DNA from: Isoptericola halotolerans
GTDB taxonomy: Bacteria > Actinomycetota > Actinomycetes > Actinomycetales > Cellulomonadaceae
Reading direction: 5' to 3'
Length of the DNA: 64,000 nucleotides
Assembly: GCF_003003075.1 (NCBI RefSeq)
Contig: NZ_PVTX01000001.1
Span: forward strand, 310,001 to 374,000
Positions 59,857 through 64,000 of the stretch are shown here, in pieces; position 1 is the first letter of the stretch, and every line of letters begins with the position of its first letter. Under the pieces are notes generated by a model. It saw only the letters and a list, made by a program, of their open reading frames with translations, made no database searches and was not told the DNA's origin. The translations under genes and the position numbers were made by a program.

Positions 59857-60713
59857 CGGACCGCCTCCCGGGCGAGGGCGCGGGCGACCAGCCGTGCCTT
59901 GACGGGGTCCGGCACGCGCACCCGTTCGTGACGCAGGGCGGCGGCCGGGGTGTCGCGCAGCCGCCGTGCCAGCTCGGCGAAGAGGTCGTGCGCGAGCTGC
60001 ACGGCCACCCGGCTGGACCGGGGCAGGTCCCGGATCGCCCGCTGGGCGACGGCCAGGTCCGCCTCGATGTCGTCCAGCAGGCGGTCCTTCGTGGCGTCGT
60101 CGAACGCCGCCGGGTCGAGTCCGGGGAAGTAGCGACGCCCGCGGACGTCGACGTCGTCGGCGAGGTCCCGCAGGAAGTTGACCTTCTGAAAGGCGGCGCC
60201 GAGGCGCGCTGCACCTGCCGCCCGGCGGGCGTAGGCGCCGTCCGCCCCGTCGACGAAGATGCGCAGGCACATCAGCCCGACCACCTCCGCCGAGCCGTGC
60301 ACGTAGCGCGCGAAGCTCTCGGCGTCGTGCTCGGTGACCGACAGGTCGGTGCGCATCGACGCGAAGAACGGGTCGACGAGGTCGGCGCCGATCCCGAACT
60401 GGCGTGCGGTGCGGACGAACCCGTGCACCACCAGGTGGTGGCTGTAGCCGCGCTTGGTGGCGGAGGACACCTCCTCCTCGAGCCCGGTGAGCAGCTCGTC
60501 GCGCTCCGCGACGGTGAGGTCGGCGGCCACGTCGTCGACGATCTCGTCCGCCACCCGCACCAGCGCGTAGACGGCTCGCACGTGGTCGCGCACCGAGGGG
60601 CCGAGGAGCCGGCAGGCCCAGCCGAACGACGTCGAGTAGGTGTCGACGACGGCGGCGGCGGTCCGCCGGGCGGCGCGGTCGAAGTCGGTGAGGGGCGGGA
60701 CGGGGGCGGTCAT
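59853..60713 (-). CDS. crtB: phytoene synthase
   Basis: A 286-residue squalene/phytoene synthase. The two aspartate-rich motifs are D56-EIVD-60 in VRVADEIVDD and D183-LADD-187 in NFLRDLADDVDVRGRRYFP; FQKVNFLRDL is diagnostic. It condenses two geranylgeranyl diphosphates to phytoene, the first step of the pathway. The ATG at 60713 overlaps the stop of a 68-codon ORF (ATGA), so its translation is probably coupled. A longer frame would merge with that ORF's region. Confidence 0.95.
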   Translation of the reverse strand: MTAPVPPLTDFDRAARRTAAAVVDTYSTSFGWACRLLGPSVRDHVRAVYALVRVADEIVDDVAADLTVAERDELLTGLEEEVSSATKRGYSHHLVVHGFVRTARQFGIGADLVDPFFASMRTDLSVTEHDAESFARYVHGSAEVVGLMCLRIFVDGADGAYARRAAGAARLGAAFQKVNFLRDLADDVDVRGRRYFPGLDPAAFDDATKDRLLDDIEADLAVAQRAIRDLPRSSRVAVQLAHDLFAELARRLRDTPAAALRHERVRVPDPVKARLVARALAREAVR

Positions 60714-60916
60714 GCGACGGCCGCCAGGGTCGCGGCAGGAGCCGGGCCCGACGCTCGCACCGCCGTCTCGCGCTCCGCCGTCGTCAGCACGTCGTTCAGC
60801 ATGTCGCACGACGCCGGTGCCGACCACTCGGCGGTCTCGGCGGTGGTGCCGCCGGCCGGTGGGTGCCGACGCGCCAGGACGCCGCTCCCGCCGGTGTCCG
60901 GCTGTCGTCGAGCCAC
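60710..60916 (-). CDS. 68-residue small protein or leader ORF at the head of the carotenoid operon
   Basis: The frame starts with GTG and has a perfect AAGGAGG ribosome site 6 bases upstream, the strongest in the operon, and its stop overlaps the crtB ATG. The peptide is alanine/threonine/arginine-rich (MARRQPDTGGSGVLARRHPP at the start) and I recognise no domain. In related C50 clusters this position is held by crtE (GGPP synthase) or idi; nothing of those enzymes is visible. It may be a real small protein, a remnant, or an ORF that lends its ribosomes to crtB. Confidence 0.6.
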   Translation of the reverse strand: MARRQPDTGGSGVLARRHPPAGGTTAETAEWSAPASCDMLNDVLTTAERETAVRASGPAPAATLAAVA

Positions 60917-60952
60917 GCTGGGCCTCCTTCTAGAACCTCAGTCTGCTGAGTA

Positions 60953-60975
60953 AGTATCTTGCTAGGCGAGATACT
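60953..60975. promoter_or_regulatory. CrtR-type operator between the carotenoid operon and marR gene
   Basis: AGTATCT-N-GC-N3-GC-N-AGATACT is a 23-bp palindrome with 7-bp perfect outer arms. It lies 37 bp upstream of the small ORF and overlaps the -35 region of the divergent marR promoter. A second shorter repeat CTCAG-N4-CTGAG is at 60937-60950. Confidence 0.7.
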
Positions 60976-60989
60976 AACCACAATGAGGC

Positions 60990-60995
60990 TACGAT
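60990..60995 (+). promoter_or_regulatory. -10 box for leaderless crtR-like gene
   Basis: TACGAT ends 6 bases before the GTG at 61002, and no ribosome site is present. The operator palindrome covers its -35 region, so autoregulation is likely. Confidence 0.5.
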
Positions 60996-61001
60996 GTCGC
61001 C

Positions 61002-61574
61002 GTGACCCAGGCAAGCAGCGGATCGTCGCCGTACTGGTACGACACCGCGGACGCCGAGGCGCGCGGACTGCTCGACGCCGTGCGTGGATTCCGCCGTGCC
61101 GACGAGTCCATGCGTCAGCGCGCCAGCCGCGACATGGACATGAACGTGATCGACCTGCGGGCCCTGCGCTACGTGATCGAGAGCGAGCAGAGCGGCACCC
61201 CCGTGACCCCGCGCATGCTGACCGCGCAGCTCGACATCTCCACCGCCGCCACCACCAAGCTCGTCGACCGGCTCTGCCGCTCCGGCCACCTGGAGCGCCA
61301 GCCGCACCCCACCGACCGCCGCTCCGTCGTGGTCCGGGCGACGGGCGGCGCGCACCACGAGGTCCGGGAACGCCTGGGGAGCATGCACTCGCGCATGCTC
61401 GAGATCGCGCGAGCCGTCCCGGCCTCCGCGCGCCCCGCGGTCCGCGACTTCCTGGAGGCGATGGCCGCCGAGCTCGCGCGCGAGCACGACGACGCCGCGA
61501 CGCACGTGGTCACCGACGCCCCGGAGGGCCGGGCCGCCGGCGCTCCGGGGACCGCTCCCGCGCCGGTAGACTGA
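61002..61574 (+). CDS. MarR-family regulator, probable carotenoid repressor (CrtR-like)
   Basis: A 190-residue MarR protein. The winged helix is in LRYVIESEQSGTPVTPRMLTAQLDISTAATTKLVDRLCRSGHLERQPHPTDRRSVVV, of which TAATTKLVDRL is the recognition helix. An extra C-terminal tail of about 35 residues is disordered. It is divergent from the carotenoid operon. In Corynebacterium glutamicum a MarR protein in this position, CrtR, represses the crt genes and is released by geranylgeranyl diphosphate; the same role is likely here (inference). Confidence 0.85.
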   Translation: MTQASSGSSPYWYDTADAEARGLLDAVRGFRRADESMRQRASRDMDMNVIDLRALRYVIESEQSGTPVTPRMLTAQLDISTAATTKLVDRLCRSGHLERQPHPTDRRSVVVRATGGAHHEVRERLGSMHSRMLEIARAVPASARPAVRDFLEAMAAELAREHDDAATHVVTDAPEGRAAGAPGTAPAPVD

Positions 61575-61666
61575 CCCTGCGCCGCCCCGCCCCGCGTCGA
61601 GCCCGCTCGTGGCACGCCGTCGGGACCAGGGGTCGCGCGCGACCTGGCCCGGACCGACGCCGGATT

Positions 61667-61700
61667 CCGTGGGCGTGCGGCGACCGTCCCGTGCCCACGG
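61667..61700 (+). promoter_or_regulatory. purL leader with hairpin
   Basis: A TAGACT box (61567-61572) overlaps the crtR-like stop and could start purL transcription. The leader of about 165 bases contains the inverted repeat CCGTGGGC/GCCCACGG (61667-61674 and 61693-61700), 42 bases before the purL ATG. Whether it ends upstream transcription or regulates purL is open. Confidence 0.35.
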
Positions 61701-61742
61701 AGATCACCCGGTCCGGCGCCCCGTGCGACCCGAGGGATGTTG

Positions 61743-64000
61743 ATGACCGCCGCTGCCGACCGTGCCGCCACCGTGCCGCCCCCGCGCCCGACGCTCGACA
61801 CCGTGGAGAACGCCGCCGCGAACCCTGATGAGCCCCAGCCGTACGGCGAGCTCGGGCTCAAGGCCGACGAGTACCAGCGGATCCGTGACATCCTCGGGCG
61901 GCGCCCCACGGCCGCCGAGCTCGCGATGTACTCGGTGATGTGGTCCGAGCACTGCTCGTACAAGTCGTCGAAGAACCACCTGCGCAAGTTCGGCGACCGG
62001 GTCACGCCCGAGATGACCGAGCACCTGCTGGTGGGCATCGGGGAGAACGCCGGCGTCGTCGACATCGGTGACGGCTGGGCCGTGACCTTCAAGGTCGAGT
62101 CGCACAACCACCCGAGCTACGTCGAGCCCTACCAGGGCGCCGCGACCGGCGTGGGCGGCATCGTGCGCGACATCATCTCGATGGGCGCGCGCCCCGTGGC
62201 CGTGATGGACCAGCTGCGGTTCGGCGCGGTGGACCACCCCGACACCGCCCGCGTCGTGCACGGCGTCGTCTCCGGCGTCGGCGGCTACGGCAACTCCCTC
62301 GGCCTGCCGAACATCGGCGGCGAGCTCGTCTTCGACTCCTCGTACCAGGGCAACCCGCTCGTCAACGCGCTCTGCCTGGGCGTGCTGCGGCACGAGGACA
62401 TCCACCTCGCCAACGCCTCCGGCACGGGCAACAAGGTCATCCTGTTCGGTGCGCGCACGGGTGGCGACGGCATCGGCGGCGCCTCCATCCTCGCCTCGGA
62501 GACCTTCGAGGACGGCGTGCCAGCCAAGCGCCCGTCGGTGCAGGTGGGCGACCCCTTCATGGAGAAGGTGCTCATCGAGTGCTGCCTCGAGCTCTACGCG
62601 GCGAAGGTCGTCGAGGGCATCCAGGACCTCGGCGCGGCCGGCATCTCCTGCGCCACGTCCGAGCTCGCCTCCAACGGCGACGGCGGCATGCACGTGGACC
62701 TCGACGACGTCCTGCTGCGCGACCCGTCCCTGAACGCCGGCGAGATCCTCATGTCGGAGTCGCAGGAACGGATGATGGCCGTCGTCACCCCGGAGAAGCT
62801 GGACGCCTTCCTGGCGATCACCGACAGGTGGGACGTCGAGACGTCCGTGATCGGCGAGGTCAACGGTTCCGGCCGCCTCACCATCGACCACCACGGCCAG
62901 CGCATCGTCGACGTCGACCCGCGGACGGTCGCGCACGAGGGACCGGTCTACGACCGCCCGTACGCCCGCCCGGTCTGGCAGGACGAGCTGCAGAAGGCGT
63001 CCGTCGTCGGCCTCGGGCTCACCCGCCCGGAGTCCGCCGACGACCTGCGGGCCACCGCGCTGCGCCTGCTCGCCTCGCCGAACCTCGCCTCGCCCGCCTG
63101 GGTGACCGACCAGTACGACCGCTACGTCCAGGGCAACACCGCGCTCTCGCAGCCCGACGACGGCGGCGTGGTGCGGGTGGACGAGTCGACCGGCCTGGGC
63201 GTGGCCCTGGCCACCGACGCGAACGGCCGCTACGGCAAGCTGGACCCCCGGGCCGGCGCCCAGCTCGCGCTGGCGGAGGCCTACCGCAACGTGGCGACGA
63301 CGGGGGCGACGCCGCTCGCCGTCACCGACTGCCTCAACTTCGGCTCGCCGGAGCACCCCGACTCCATGTGGCAGCTCGTCGAGGCCATCGAGGGGCTGGC
63401 CGACGCCTGCCAGGAGCTCGGCGTGCCCGTCACCGGCGGCAACGTCTCGCTCTACAACGGCTCGGGTGAGCCCGGCCAGATCGACTCGTCGATCCACCCG
63501 ACGCCCGTGGTCGGCGTGCTCGGGGTCATCGAGGACGTCCGCACCGCGTTGCCCTCGGGCTGGCGCGCCGCGGGCCTGTCGGTGCTGCTGCTGGGCGCCA
63601 CGGCCGACGAGCTCGACGGGTCGGCGTGGGCCGACGTCGAGCACCGCCACCTGGGCGGCCTGCCCCCGCGCGTCGACCTCGCGGCCGAGCGGGCCCTGGC
63701 CGGCGTGCTCGTGGAGGCGCGTCGCTCCGGGGCGGCGACGGCGGCGCACGACCTGTCCGAGGGCGGGCTCGTGCAGGCGCTGCTCGAGGCCTCGCTGCGC
63801 TACGGCGTGGGCGTGACGGCCACGGTGGACGCGGTCACGGCGCGGGACGCCGTGACGCCCTTCAGCGCGCTGTTCAGCGAGTCGACCGCCCGGGCGCTGG
63901 TCGCCGTCGCGCCGGAGCGCGAGGCGGAGCTCGTGGCAGCGGCCGAGGCGGAGGGTGTGCCCGTCGCGCGGCTCGGCGAGACCGGCGGCGACGCGGTGAC
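61743..64000 (+). CDS. purL: phosphoribosylformylglycinamidine synthase subunit PurL (3' end beyond window)
   Basis: The frame is open for 752 codons up to the right edge. It starts at the ATG with GAGGG 6-7 bases upstream; two earlier in-frame codons (ATG TTG) also exist. Motifs include [79 protein letters not shown] and [12 protein letters not shown], all typical of the small PurL that works with PurS and PurQ. Normal length is about 750-780 residues, so only the last few residues seem missing. It is separated from purSQ by about 24.6 kb. Confidence 0.96.
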   Translation, partial: MTAAADRAATVPPPRPTLDTVENAAANPDEPQPYGELGLKADEYQRIRDILGRRPTAAELAMYSVMWSEHCSYKSSKNHLRKFGDRVTPEMTEHLLVGIGENAGVVDIGDGWAVTFKVESHNHPSYVEPYQGAATGVGGIVRDIISMGARPVAVMDQLRFGAVDHPDTARVVHGVVSGVGGYGNSLGLPNIGGELVFDSSYQGNPLVNALCLGVLRHEDIHLANASGTGNKVILFGARTGGDGIGGASILASETFEDGVPAKRPSVQVGDPFMEKVLIECCLELYAAKVVEGIQDLGAAGISCATSELASNGDGGMHVDLDDVLLRDPSLNAGEILMSESQERMMAVVTPEKLDAFLAITDRWDVETSVIGEVNGSGRLTIDHHGQRIVDVDPRTVAHEGPVYDRPYARPVWQDELQKASVVGLGLTRPESADDLRATALRLLASPNLASPAWVTDQYDRYVQGNTALSQPDDGGVVRVDESTGLGVALATDANGRYGKLDPRAGAQLALAEAYRNVATTGATPLAVTDCLNFGSPEHPDSMWQLVEAIEGLADACQELGVPVTGGNVSLYNGSGEPGQIDSSIHPTPVVGVLGVIEDVRTALPSGWRAAGLSVLLLGATADELDGSAWADVEHRHLGGLPPRVDLAAERALAGVLVEARRSGAATAAHDLSEGGLVQALLEASLRYGVGVTATVDAVTARDAVTPFSALFSESTARALVAVAPEREAELVAAAEAEGVPVARLGETGGDAV

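Overview
The window is one high-GC actinobacterial chromosome segment. The C50-type carotenoid operon (crtB, crtI, split crtYe/crtYf cyclase, crtEb elongase), the HAIR operator in front of clpB, F420/LLM oxidoreductases, many GTG starts and many leaderless promoters point to the order Micrococcales, most like Promicromonosporaceae or Cellulomonadaceae. This is an inference from gene content. I see no rRNA, tRNA, insertion sequence, prophage or CRISPR array.

Layout. 1-1.6 kb: 3' end of an Mrp Na+/H+ antiporter operon (mrpD'-E-F-G). 1.7-5.7 kb: a TPC-type metal P-ATPase facing an alkylation-repair operon (ada-alkA fusion, then ogt). 5.7-7.7 kb: an alpha/beta hydrolase and an LppM-like lipoprotein. 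7.8-10.5 kb: clpB under a HAIR element. 10.5-14.2 kb: a minus-strand set of ABC ATPase, permease, histidine kinase and LuxR-type regulator. 14.3-15.5 kb: an NlpC/P60 wall hydrolase behind a c-di-AMP (ydaO) riboswitch. 15.8-21.1 kb: a septum-formation-domain protein, exonuclease III, an SDR, a TetR regulator and a DrrAB-like exporter behind an array of four operator-like palindromes. 21.2-25.5 kb: pyrE, a HAD phosphatase, a DUF368 undecaprenyl-phosphate translocase candidate, a SpoU rRNA/tRNA methylase and class II fructose-bisphosphate aldolase. 25.5-29.4 kb: a partner-switching module (two STAS proteins and a PAS-GAF-SpoIIE-HATPase protein). 29.5-37.7 kb: purine genes (purA, purD, purC, purS, purQ) with interspersed small regulators and membrane proteins. 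37.7-41.8 kb: two LLM oxidoreductases, an MBL hydrolase and a FUSC membrane protein.

41.8-45.4 kb is the most notable locus. A rhodanese-metZ operon and a divergent class V aminotransferase (cysteine desulfurase-like) are separated by about 455 bp. That interval holds a SAM-I (S-box) aptamer reading left and a SAM-IV aptamer reading right, so two different classes of SAM riboswitch sit back to back. 45.4-48.3 kb: a peroxiredoxin/MarR pair, a 20-bp tandem repeat and an amidase. 48.3-54.9 kb: a fatty-acid degradation locus (MaoC, FabG4-like, thiolase, divergent TetR and acyl-CoA oxidase). 56.7-61.6 kb: the carotenoid operon, preceded by a well-positioned 68-codon small ORF in place of crtE and by a divergent CrtR-like MarR regulator. 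61.7 kb to the end: purL, running off the window.

Two patterns recur. First, many genes lack a Shine-Dalgarno sequence and instead have a TANNNT-like -10 box ending 6-8 bases before the start codon, the signature of leaderless transcripts. Second, convergent gene pairs either overlap at their 3' ends (55, 32 and 23 bp), nearly touch, or are separated by long perfect palindromes or short tandem repeats.
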